Source: Chlorokybus atmophyticus (taxonomy: Eukaryota > Streptophyta > Chlorokybophyceae > Chlorokybales > Chlorokybaceae). Taken from it: a DNA stretch of 64,000 nucleotides. The notes under the pieces are model-generated. The model saw only the letters and a list, made by a program, of their open reading frames with translations. It was not told the origin of the DNA and ran no database searches. Below, piece by piece: positions 55,538-64,000 of this stretch. The stretch's first letter is position 1, and each line of letters begins with the position of its first letter. The stretch is from positions 73,996 through 137,995 of the forward strand of contig RHPI01001507.1 of assembly GCA_009103225.1 (NCBI GenBank). The letters are read 5' to 3'. The position numbers and the translations under genes were made by a program.

Positions 55538-57784
55538 TCATTAGGCAACCAGCTGTAGCTATGCATCTCCACAAAAGTCTAGTATGCTAGTCTGTCGTAG
55601 GCGACAAATATTGGCTATTGCCATCTTTGTAACTCTTTTGGTGCACCGCTCCACCCATGTAATGTCTGCTGCATCAAAGACCTCCGGGTTGTCTGCAACA
55701 AAAGTAGCCAACTTCTCTACGCACTGCATTGCTATGGGCACAGATACGGGCTCCGGTATTACTTCTTCAATGTCGTCATCGTCAGCACGCGCTTCATCAA
55801 CATCCACAACCACTGGCTCATGCATAGCTAACAGCTCAGCAGGGGTCAACTCAGCCTCCACCATGTTCTCGCCAGGTAGATCCACATAGTCTTCTGCTGA
55901 GAGCGGGTCATCAATGCCAAGCTTTGCAATCAGCTGATCAAACTCGACGCATTGCTCAGTTGCCGCGTCTTGAACTTGGCGAGAGGACCGTGTAAGGATG
56001 TCATCATCACGTGTGCTGAAAAACCAAGCTATGGGCCACAGATCCGCTTTGATGAAGCAATTCTTAATAGTGGTTGCCGGCATTTCGTCCCACACGCCTG
56101 CAGACCACAATAAGGCTTGCTTCCCAGAAGGCTTGACGTCCTTGAGCGAGGTCCCTGGATTGAGCTCCAGCACAGCAAGCAGCCATGACACCAACTGCTT
56201 CTTGTAGCGCATCTTGAATGCCGCGATGATGCCTTGGTCCATGGGCTGAATTTTTGACGTGGTGTTGGGCGGCAAGAAGACCAGCGTGATGTGCGACAAC
56301 TTGGTCACCTCAAGGCCTTACAGTGTCTCATGCTGGGCACCTATCCATGACAACTAGCCGTAAGTGCATTTTATATGCAAAGATTCATCTGAAATAAGAC
56401 GGCCAGCGTACCCTTTAGCTGATGGCATGAGGCATTATCCAGGAGAATGACAATGTGACGATTAGCACTCCTCATCCGGTTGTTTAGACCGCGCATATAC
56501 TCTTCAAAGATGCGCATGGTCATCCATGCCTTGCAATTGCTAAACCAATGAACAAAGTTGAGGGGATTGAAGCTTTTGCCAAAAGATCGCGGTCGCTGAC
56601 TCTTGTTGATGAGGAGCAGCTTTAGTTTTTCAGCGCCATCTGCATTGGCACCAAACAGGACGGTGATGCGCTGCTTTGCCTTTTTGTTGCCGCGCACTTC
56701 ATCACTCGCGAAAGCCAGGGTGCGATCAGGTGTGGCCCTGATGTACAAGGCGCCTTCGTCAATGTTGAAGGTGTTGACAGGTTCAGCGCCCAACTCTGCA
56801 GCACTTTTGGGACGGCAGCTCTCGCAAGATCTACGCCTTCCATGTCAGCGTCAGCGCCTTCGCCATGAGCTTTCTTGCATATAATTACATGCCTGCACGT
56901 GCTGATGTCAGCGCCATTGCTGACATTGTTGTACGTGCTGATGCATATGTAAGTGCATGAACATGATCACTTGCAGGTGTTGCTGCACATGCATATGCAT
57001 GTGCAAGTGCTGGTGCGCGTGCATGATAAGTTGCAGGTGCTGCTACATATGCACCAGCACGCGCACATGCACACGTGCGTATGCATGTGCGAGTGCTGGT
57101 GCGCCAGCATGATCAGTTGCAGGTGCTGCTGCACATGCAAGCATGTGCAGGTGCTGGTGCGTGTGCATGATCCATTGCAGGTGCTGCTGCACATGCATAT
57201 GCATGTGTAAGTGCTGGTGCACGTGCATGATAAGTTGCAGGTGCTGCTGCACATGCATATGCATGTGCAAGTGCTGGTGCGCGTGCAATTGGCACGACAT
57301 GTGCTCACCTTTTTTTGAATTTCTCAAGCCAACCATTTGACGCCTTGAATGCGTCTGCAAGAAGACCATGCTCTTGTGCTAGCTGCAGCGCCTATTCTTG
57401 TAAAACCATGTCTGAGATTGACAACGATGCTGCTCGGGCCTATTAACACATGCACGCATGTCACCAACTTGCAAGTAGTCACACGCAACCAAGCTTACAT
57501 GTATATACCACTTTAAACCAAGTCAAGAGCGCCTGCTCAATGATCTCATACTTCACTCTACGGTTGGTCTCTTGAGATGCAGCTTGCTTATCATCAAGCT
57601 GCAACAACCTATCTTGTTGTTGCAAAAGCTTTGTCAATGTTGAACGCAAAATGGAGAGCTTCAGCTGTTTCTTCACTTCACAAGCAAACTTGTCATGAGT
57701 TAATGCGCTGAGTTGAACTCGCAGTTGACAAATTTGCTTCTTCTGCAAGTCAGTCAACCGCGTCCGCTTCTTGAGTGATCGCAT
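55538..57784 (-). CDS. Tigger/pogo transposase, four exons
   Basis: Exon 1 (57784-57499): MRSLKKRTRLTDLQKKQI, first helix-turn-helix. Exon 2 (57411-57309): MVLQE-TAG-ALQLAQEHG, FKASNGWLEKFKKR, the CENP-B-type second helix-turn-helix. Exon 3 (56892-56412): NTFNIDEGALYIRA (first Asp), RITVLFGANADG, IVILLDNASCHQLK (second Asp). Exon 4 (56340 down): HETL-TAA-GLEVTKL, FLPPNTTSKIQPMDQGII (third Asp), an acidic region, then TAG, TAA and TGA 55538-55540. Introns use GT-AG and join frames exactly: CAT/GTAAGC, AAAG/GTGAGC, AAGG/GTACGC donors. The catalytic DDD is complete. One frameshift lies near 56800. With UAR = Gln this is close to a functional gene. Confidence 0.85.
56930..57300. repeat. intronic minisatellite
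   Basis: About six copies of a 50-60 bp unit built on GTTGCAGGTGCTGCTGCACA and TGCATATGCATGTGC, AGTGCTGGTGCGCGTGCATG. It lies between transposase exons 2 and 3. The repeat is open in several frames, giving meaningless Cys/His/Met-rich translations. Confidence 0.85.
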
Positions 57785-57799
57785 GCTGCCAAGAAACAC

Positions 57800-57899
57800 A
57801 GACAATAAGCACACACACGCGCAGCAGCGCACTGACGCAGCAACACACTGACACAACCACACAATCGCACACACACACGCCATAACGCACTGACACAGC

Positions 57900-57933
<34 letters not shown>

Positions 57934-57935
57934 CG
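57800..57935. repeat. (CA)n microsatellite
   Basis: Interrupted CA repeats with a pure run at about 57899-57931, just upstream of the transposase start codon. Confidence 0.9.
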
Positions 57936-58322
57936 CAAGCCACTCAAGCCGGCGCAGGCTGGCAGGCAGCGATTGATTGCACACACAACTTCTCAAGCAT
58001 ACCACGCACACACACAGCTCACTCGTACTCCCTAAGCTTACCTGTCCTGCCGCTCCGCTCTCGCCAAGCCCCGCCGCCGCCGCCGCCACCAGCGTCAGCT
58101 AACCAGTGCTAGCCCTAATCAAAGTGACGAAGTGCGTGACTGAAGCGTGATGACCCTCTACATAAGAACCCTCTAGTGGGGCCACCTTCGGATCCTATAA
58201 AGAGGGTTCCTGTTCCTAACGAGAGGGCACTTTTGCCCGTGGGACATCCGTTCCCCTCGATTTTGGTTCTTATTTCGAGGATGTTCCTACTGGAGGGCAC
58301 CTTATTCGGAGGGTAGACTGTA

Positions 58323-58640
58323 CACAGGGGAGCGCGGACCAGTCGGACGCAGCCTGTAGACCACGTCTGGTATGTGGTAGCGTGCCAGTGCCGCGACTGG
58401 TCCGACGGGGCCGGACCACTGGTGGTCCGGCCCCGGAGTCGGACGGCCTGGTCCGATTGACCGTACCAGGGCTAGTCGCCTACGACTCAGTGAAGCACTG
58501 GCGCAGCACGCGGTTCAATTGTTGGAACCAGGGCTGGTCGCCCCCCGCGGCCTATGCACTAGGTGACCGGCGTCAATCGTACCACGGCTGGTGGCGGTGT
58601 ACCGGAGAATCTAGACTGCCGGGTAGTTGACCGTGACTTA
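58323..58640. repeat. palindromic GGACC repeat cluster
   Basis: Includes the perfect hairpin GGGGCCGGACCAC / GTGGTCCGGCCCC with a 2-bp spacer (about 58406-58433), plus GACTGGTCCGAC and CGGACCAGTCGGA. GC-rich and abutting the Tigger element. Confidence 0.65.
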
Positions 58641-58776
58641 ATTCGTTCAGTTAGCCGTAGTTAGGCCGCACATGTTGCTCTGGCAGTAAGGCTGGTTACT
58701 TGATTCGGTCAGTTAGCCGTAATCAGGTCACGGTCAAGTCGCACCTTGCTCATTTGCTCCGCTAAGTATCTGGCTA

Positions 58777-59208
58777 CAGTCTAACCTCAATAAGTGCATA
58801 TTTGATTAGTGCATATATTCGGGCGCGTTTAGTGCATACATTCGGCCATCACCGACGTCTTCAGGGGGAAGACTTGTGCGGTAAGAGCATATGCATTTAT
58901 CGATAAGTGCATACCTTGAGATGCCTAACCTTTAGTGTGTCTATGCACTTATTAAGATGAATTACGCTTTAAGTTACAGGTAGGTTATGAATACAGTGTA
59001 CTATATTTACGGTCGTACACGTAATGACGTAACTCAGGATTGGGTTTACTCCATAAGTGCATAGGTTATGCATTTATGCCAAGCCTAAGTGCATAATAAA
59101 TGCACATAAAGCGGGTGCATATGTTATACACTTAACGAGAATGCATAAACGCGATAAGTGCATACATAAGCCCGTTCCCGATGGTATGCACTTATTGAGG
59201 TTAGACTG
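58777..59208. mobile_element. Tigger/pogo-type MITE
   Basis: Inverted ends CAGTCTAACCTCAATAAGTG (58777) and CACTTATTGAGGTTAGACTG (ending 59208), flanked by TA (58775-58776, 59209-59210). About a dozen copies of TAAGTGCATA occur in both orientations. Same architecture as 15321-15789 and the autonomous element, with a different subterminal word. Confidence 0.85.
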
Positions 59209-59519
59209 TACCACGGTACCGACCGCGGTAGCCGCGGGCGGTACAGCGGCTCAGCGCGGCCGCTACTGCAATCGATCGGGTTATAACATAAATTTTTAGT
59301 AGGGTTATTAATCTACGCTGACAGGATAGGATGTTGACTTGCAATCCGTACTTAGGACTTTATGTTGTATCGCAGCTGGCATGGCGGATGGGGACGATGC
59401 TGCGTGCCTGGGTTCGAGTCCCCGAAAACGCAAAGGGCAGGGCACTTTTTGCATGGGCCGGGGAGTAATTAGTATTTTAATACACTAACTGACGAAAAGT
59501 TAACTGCCATATGCTTAAC

Positions 59520-59700
59520 TGGCGTCTCAGCCCTGATTTGGTTTCCAGGGGACCGTGGGACAATTACGTACTATCTGGACCAGCCCTGGTCCAAGCGTGC
59601 AGACCAAGGCGGGGGACCTTGGTCCGGACCCCAAGCCACCCGGGCAACTTGGCCCTGGTCCGTACGTGCAGACCAGGGCTAGTCCGCGGGGACGATTCCG
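59520..59700. repeat. GGACC/GGTCC repeat cluster
   Basis: Contains GGACCAGCCCTGGTCC, GGACCTTGGTCCGGACC and CAGACCAGGGC repeats within 130 bp. Related in motif to 15050-15310 and 58323-58640. Confidence 0.5.
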
Positions 59701-59724
59701 TGTTATTGCTATGCAAAGTTGCTG

Positions 59725-59950
59725 CCAATGACCAGTTGCGGTATGCTGTCTCTGATTAGCTAGCAGCTTGCAGCAGCTGAAGGTGCTGTCTAGGCATTGT
59801 GTTGCCGTTGACAGTCTTGCCCTGGATGTTGTTGCTATATTCTTTTTTGTTGCTTCAATGACCGGTTGCAACACGCTGTCTTTGAGGCTGTCTTCTGCTA
59901 GATGCCAACAGCTGAAAGTGCTATAAAAAGCTGTCTTGCCATTGGCAGCC
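59725..59950. repeat. diverged two-copy tandem duplication, period about 131 bp
   Basis: CAATGACCAGTTGCGGTATG...CAGCTGAAGGTGCT (59725) is repeated as CAATGACCGGTTGCAACACG...CAGCTGAAAGTGCT (59856), followed by GTCTTGCC in both. Confidence 0.6.
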
Positions 59951-59995
59951 CTTGCCGTCAATCCTTTGCTGTACTGTTATATACTCATGTTGCAG

Positions 59996-60360
59996 CACTA
60001 ATCAAGCAACGATACTGGTGCCTCAATACTCCCTTGGGGCGAAGCGCGACAGTGGTACCGCGACGAGCATCCAAGCATGCAGTGAGGCCAAGAAGCAAAG
60101 GCTTGCCAGCGACAAAATAGCTGAACAAGGGAGCCGCAATGCTCAAGCTGAAGCTGGTTGGGGCATGACATTTTGTTTTGGGAGGGACATGAGGGCCAAC
60201 CAACAGGTGGTCATGCTTGCGCCTTTCACAGAATAGCCTCTCATAAACGCTCAATACCGGCCTACTTGGCTAAAAGAGAAGTAGGCAACCGTGGTGCTAT
60301 CGACTGTCAATCATACTCCTCTATTACCTCCATGCCTGCATACTGGCTTCACACATAGTG
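59996..60360 (+). CDS. unknown exon, visible with UAR = Gln
   Basis: Preceded by acceptor ATGTTGCAG. Reads NQATILVPQYSLGAKRDSGT, EAKKQRLASDKIAEQGSR, GWGMTFCFGRDMRANQQ, VVMLAPFTE-TAG-PLINAQYRPTWLKEK-TAG-ATVV. The two TAGs (60234-60236, 60282-60284) divide one continuous frame. The neighbouring frame 60358-60792 (FDNHLMTMQSEDGDFAVYQL, then TGA) may be the next exon or a frameshifted continuation. I recognise no domain. Confidence 0.45.
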
Positions 60361-60792
60361 CCTGCTACTCTGCATGTCACAACAGGCGTGCGGACGGATA
60401 TACTAAACATCAGGGTTTTGACATTTACAATGACGCAGCAGTTGTTCGCCACCATCGGTTTTGCATACGAGCCACACCAGCCAATGCGCACGTATCCAGT
60501 TTTTGATAACCACTTGATGACGATGCAAAGCGAGGATGGCGACTTCGCCGTTTACCAACTTGTGAAAGAAAGGCGTCACGCGAAAACGGTTTTTTATATG
60601 GCACGATGGCAAACAGCTGCCATGGTTTGCGAACTCTCGAGGAACATTGCTTACTGTGGATATGCACATGCTTGTGCTGTGACTGTTTGGTGGAGTGCAT
60701 GCATTTCTGATGTTAAACACAACAATATGCATGGCAAGGGAGATGGAGTGGCCCATGCTGTTTTTGGCCAGTGGAGGCATCTGCCCTTGTGA
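60358..60792 (+). CDS. unknown frame ending in TGA
   Basis: 144 codons with a protein-like stretch TQQLFATIGFAYEPHQPM, KERRHAKTVFYMARWQT and YAHACAVTVWWSACISDV. It lies downstream of and in a different frame from 59996-60360. No family recognised; it may be chance openness in part. Confidence 0.35.
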   Translation: MPATLHVTTGVRTDILNIRVLTFTMTQQLFATIGFAYEPHQPMRTYPVFDNHLMTMQSEDGDFAVYQLVKERRHAKTVFYMARWQTAAMVCELSRNIAYCGYAHACAVTVWWSACISDVKHNNMHGKGDGVAHAVFGQWRHLPL

Positions 60793-61021
60793 AGCATTGT
60801 GAGGCATGTGCCAACAATGAGCGAATTGCGGTGTCGGGTTGCATAATTTAACAATGCGATCCATAAATCTTGTCTTGACAGTCACCAATGCAATGCATGC
60901 TGTCGTTTTTGCCACTCATTAACACCTTGCATTGCCAGCAGTCAATAACCTTACAGTCGATAACGCAGCTGATTACTTTATCATAACAGTCGCCAAGACT
61001 GCACCAACCAGTTTGGGTCAT

Positions 61022-61801
61022 ATGTAGGAAGCTGGGGCAATATTTGGTTGTGAAGATGCCGCCGCTATGGACTTGCAAATTGCAGCGGGGATTGTGTGCA
61101 ACATCTAGCTCAACACCCCCATTAGAGAGGAGGCAATGGACATGTATGAGTACTATCACCACATCGAGCACGCGCTATTCTCTTATGGTCACCAGCTGGC
61201 ATATAAGGACCCCGACCAAATGGAGCGTGTGTTGGAGGAGCTGATTTTGCGAGCCATTTGCAGCTTTATTGCGAGGAAAAAGAGGTTTGTGGCCAACAAA
61301 AAGTGTTAAAGGAGGGTGCGGGTGGGGATCAAATTGCAAACTACTAGGTATGCATACTTCACTGCAGCAAGGTTGCGACAATACTTTGCTAGTTTTAAAG
61401 AGTGGCTTGGTATAATGTAGTACTCTTAAGCGAGGCAAATAATATAAAGCTATTCCGATCAAAGAGGCAGTGGCTGCTACAGCCCTTGTCATCCTCTTGG
61501 GTGGGTGGTTTGCTATGATATGGTCAACTTATTCATTGTGTAAACACATAATAGTGCAGTTATTGTGCAAAGTTCAACAAGCATGTGTCGAGTGTTTGCA
61601 AAAGGTGCTGTTGAGCAAGGCTGTCGTGGGTGTTTTCACGTTGGGGAATTAACCAGGGAGAGCACAAGTTTGGCTTTCAGGCGAAGGTGCTGGCAACACA
61701 ATAGTCTCATGTTGTTATCTGCTCTTCTTACCTCCTGTAACCGCAGCATGCAGTGCATGTAGGAGACAATAAGTTTAATTTTAACACTGGCTTGTCAATG
61801 A
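61022..61801 (+). CDS. unknown protein gene hidden by in-frame TAG/TAA
   Basis: From ATG 61022 the frame runs 259 codons to TGA 61799-61801 with no other TGA. It contains about eight TAA/TAG codons. Well-composed segments: IFGCEDAAAMDLQIAAGIV, TPIREEAMDMYEYYHHIEHA, YKDPDQMERVLEELILRAIC, TRYAYFTAARLRQYFASFKE. The first codon after ATG is TAG. The second half is less convincing and could include unspliced intron. Under the standard code no frame here exceeds about 65 codons. No domain recognised; the helical N-terminal half looks genuinely coding. Confidence 0.5.
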
Positions 61802-61899
61802 TGGGCTGTCGCTTGAGAGTCTATGGCAAGCATAGCAATTTTGTACATTGCATGCGTGGTGAATTGCAAGCACCAGGGGTAGGCACCGGTGCTCAAACT

Positions 61900-62610
61900 A
61901 TGCATGGCTGCAATGGATGTGACATCATGACTGCGCATGACGTGACTATCAACCATGTATGATGCAATATCTATTAAGACCATACATTGTTTTTTGGTGG
62001 ACCATGTATGCGCAATGTGCGTATTCATAGACCATGCATAATGCTAATGTATATCCAACTATGCATAGTGCATTATTTGTTGGGACCATACATGCTGCCA
62101 CTTGTGGACCAAGCATGCACAACAATGTGCATGTCCATAGACCATGCATGGTGCGATTGTCAATCAGACTGCATCATGTGTGATCCACTATGCCAGGAGG
62201 GCAGCGATTTATGCATGGTCTGTACATAATCAACATAAAAAAGAGATTCGGTCTGTATCCATGGACCTGCATGATGCGATTGATAATAACCAAACATGTG
62301 GACGTAACACACAAACCATGCCCGGTCACTTGTGGCAGGGGGCAATGCATTATACTAGTCCTTGCAACCTCATATAGATACCACACACTCACACTTGTGG
62401 TGTTTGTTTGAGGTGTTTGTATGAGCATGGTGCGACCCCAACTAAAACATGGGACCGTTCATGTGAGCTTTAGACCATACATTGTCTAACTGTCATTAAC
62501 AGTTTAATCATTGTAATCCACTGATTTTACTTAGCTTGGGAAAATGCACGTTCAGAGATCCATGGTCCCTTAATGTCAGTTGGTGTGCCCCTTATACGAG
62601 TCTCAGACAG
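61900..62610. repeat. degenerate (G)ACCATGCATG repeat field
   Basis: At least eight diverged copies of ACCATGCATG / CATGCATGGT-like words, some as inverted pairs. Segment 62423-62600 is shared with 21375-21560. No coding potential recognised. Confidence 0.5.
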
Positions 62611-62954
62611 CCCTTATTATGACAAGGGCTGATTGAGACTCGTGTTGATTAATGCACTACTTGAACTGTTACATAATCTTATGCAAGTGGCAACAGCCGC
62701 TGTGCCGCCGTGAATGTCACTATTATACCAAGTCATTAGCCATGTTGTAAGGAGTTGCGCTGCCACATTGTAAATACAAGTGCATATCTATGTGGAGGCA
62801 ATGTGCATACCTTATACTGCTGGGCTTTTGGGGCGTTACCAGCTGTTCACAACTGGTGAGATGGATACCGCTTGTGAAATCTGCTAGCAGTCTTCCAAGC
62901 TTCTTGACCCGCTTATAAGGGGGTTATTTGCAGAGCAGCAGTATTGATGTCCCT

Positions 62955-63414
62955 TAACGGTGCATCCAAAGCCACAACAGCAAACGTGGTTGCACCTTGC
63001 TTCCTCAACTCGTTGTACAAGTAAGGTGGCAGCTAGGTTGTTCGCTAATCTTTAATGCAGCCAGCGCCTTTCAAGAGTTGAATGCTGGCAACCACAGTGG
63101 GCTTTTACGGTGCGGTACACATGTAGCAAAACAATTTAATAATGCCGTTGACAAAAGCAGCAAGGTAAGTTGCTGCTCCCAAACCAATGCTTGCTCACAA
63201 CTCGAGAGATGTTGGCGCTGCCCACTCAACTACGTCTGTTTGCCAGTTGCAGGCAAGAAGAGTGCAGAGTAGGCCTCCATTGCCCTCCTAGTTCATTTTG
63301 CCCGTAGTGATGAAAAAAAAGATGCCATGCGATACCACGCTTCTCTCCTTTTACTGGTATAGTCACCAGCGGATGTGGTTATAAACCTTGCTTATTGGTA
63401 GGCTTGCTAAATGA
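62955..63414 (+). CDS. unknown three-exon gene fragment
   Basis: An upstream exon ends ACAA/GTAAGG at 63020. Exon 63061-63164 lies between acceptor TTTAATGCAG and donor CAAG/GTAAGT. The last exon, 63253-63414, follows GTTGCAG. Frames join exactly: QQQTWLHLASSTRC, SAFQELNAGNHSGLLRCG, HVAKQFNNAVDKSSK, ARRVQSRPPLPS-TAG-F, YSHQRMWL-TAA-TLLIGR, then TGA. Introns are 40 and 88 bp. The two UAR codons and the final TGA fit the inferred code. The 5' end is not defined and no family is recognised. Confidence 0.45.
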
Positions 63415-63728
63415 TTGACCATGCACAGATGGTTAGATTGCTAAAACGCGGATTCGCTCATACAAAAACGCGCTCATGGGCAGCAAGCTGCAGTCTTTCA
63501 TTAACATTTTCAAATCTTATAAACTAGCCTTGCATATAGGTGTGGTAGGTGTGTGCGAATTATGCTCTTTATACAAAACGCATTGAATAAATTTTCAGCA
63601 ATCAAAACTTGCTGCTGCTCACATGCTGCCGTCGCTAATGCATTTCGTTTAGGTTATTAATAATCATTTGTGTAATTGGCAATCGTGACCAGACAAGTCT
63701 GCTATTACTGTTTGGAGCTGAAAAAAAT

Positions 63729-63995
63729 ATGCATACGTGCTACATCATAATCTGGCAAGGATCAGTTCAAGTGATTGCTACTCATAGACTTTTGCGTTTG
63801 CACACTGTCTTAACTGCAATGGCAAACCAGTTCCTACTTAAAGAAACTTCTATTGGTACATTGCGTACATTTTACACTCACGAGTTCAGCAAGCACAACG
63901 CACATGGCTCACTTCTTACAATACAGGTTTCCCTCAGCATACGGTACACACCACAATACAGTCAGCGTCGCCCCACGGCAATCCTCTCGCCATAA
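63729..63995 (+). CDS. possible exon at window end
   Basis: A frame with AMANQFLLKETSIGTLRTF and YTHEFSKHNAHGSLLTIQ ends near a possible donor (ACAG/GTTTCC). Weak evidence only; the gene would continue outside the window. Confidence 0.25.
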   Translation: MHTCYIIIWQGSVQVIATHRLLRLHTVLTAMANQFLLKETSIGTLRTFYTHEFSKHNAHGSLLTIQVSLSIRYTPQYSQRRPTAILSP

Positions 63996-64000
63996 CTGCC

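Larger units (their letters stand above)
54860..58320 (-). mobile_element. Tigger/pogo-type DNA transposon with both ends
   Basis: Ends CAGTCTACCCTCTCAATAAG (54860) and, inverted, CTTATTCGGAGGGTAGACTG ending at 58320, flanked by TA at 54858-54859 and 58321-58322. Subterminal TAAGAACC / GGTTCTTA repeats occur several times within 170 bp of each end, as expected for transposase-binding sites. It contains one four-exon transposase gene on the minus strand. Tc1/mariner superfamily elements duplicate a TA target, as seen here. Confidence 0.9.

Noticed and set aside
56953-57369. Overlapping Cys/His/Met-rich frames on both strands
   Set aside because: They arise from the intronic minisatellite, which is open in several frames at once.
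54845-58330. TACACAGGGG as a 10-bp target duplication of the Tigger element
   Set aside because: The left copy is separated from the inverted end by three bases, while TA abuts both ends exactly as expected for this superfamily.
59380-59440. Possible tRNA gene with B box GGTTCGAGTCC
   Set aside because: No matching A box and no acceptor-stem pairing; only the B-box-like word is present.

Overview
This window looks like nuclear DNA of a eukaryote with a large, transposon-filled genome. GT-AG introns of about 40-85 bp can be read in several genes. There are no operons or bacterial ribosome-binding sites. Most of the sequence is nested mobile elements: three related Ty1/copia families, two Ty3/gypsy lineages (one clearly a chromovirus), a DIRS-type tyrosine-recombinase retrotransposon, a Helitron, two pogo/Tigger-type transposons with MITE relatives, and a PIF/Harbinger remnant. 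Several host-like or unassigned spliced genes lie between them.

The main result concerns the genetic code. In many independent genes the correct reading frame is broken only by TAA and TAG. These codons fall where glutamine is conserved or fits well, including the invariant Gln of the pogo 'LQxLD' motif (19302-19304) and the helix-turn-helix exon of a Tigger transposase (57392-57394). Paralogous copia gag copies exchange CAA with TAA or TAG at the same sites (47399-47410 against 49371-49382). The cleanest open frames end in TGA. I infer UAA and UAG = Gln with UGA as the main stop. That code is known in ulvophyte green algae (Dasycladales, Cladophorales, Trentepohliales), most ciliates, hexamitid diplomonads and some oxymonads. 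The element mix fits a large-genome green alga best, but the species cannot be named from this window. Standard-code gene calls here are fragmented, so several coordinates below use the inferred code.

Layout. 1-1040: coiled-coil gene remnant. 1065-4553: copia element with a second one nested in its leader. 5020-8400: short repeats around a spliced zinc-finger/coiled-coil/RING gene. 9150-9990: unknown spliced gene, minus strand. 10660-14340: Helitron, minus strand. 15050-15850: palindromic GGACC repeats and a MITE. 17960-20610: pogo-like transposase, minus strand. 21040-23100: tRNA-like sequence, palindromic repeats and a gypsy LTR carrying a copia LTR. 23140-31465: DIRS fragments, a copia element and a nearly full-length DIRS element. 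31540-36000: copia families B and C nested, with DIRS derivatives. 36000-38900: chromovirus remnant. 39215-42666: solo LTR and a gag-only copia element. 43000-46450: second gypsy lineage. 46452-52376: copia family C element with nested insertions. 53013-53232: assembly gap. 54120-58320: Harbinger remnant cut by an intact-ended Tigger element. 58330-64000: palindromic repeats, a second MITE and three or four unassigned genes, some visible only with the alternative code.

Many frames also contain single-base shifts. Poly-C and poly-G runs beside Ns suggest a draft assembly, so some shifts may be sequencing errors and others true decay. Every family and motif assignment was made by eye.
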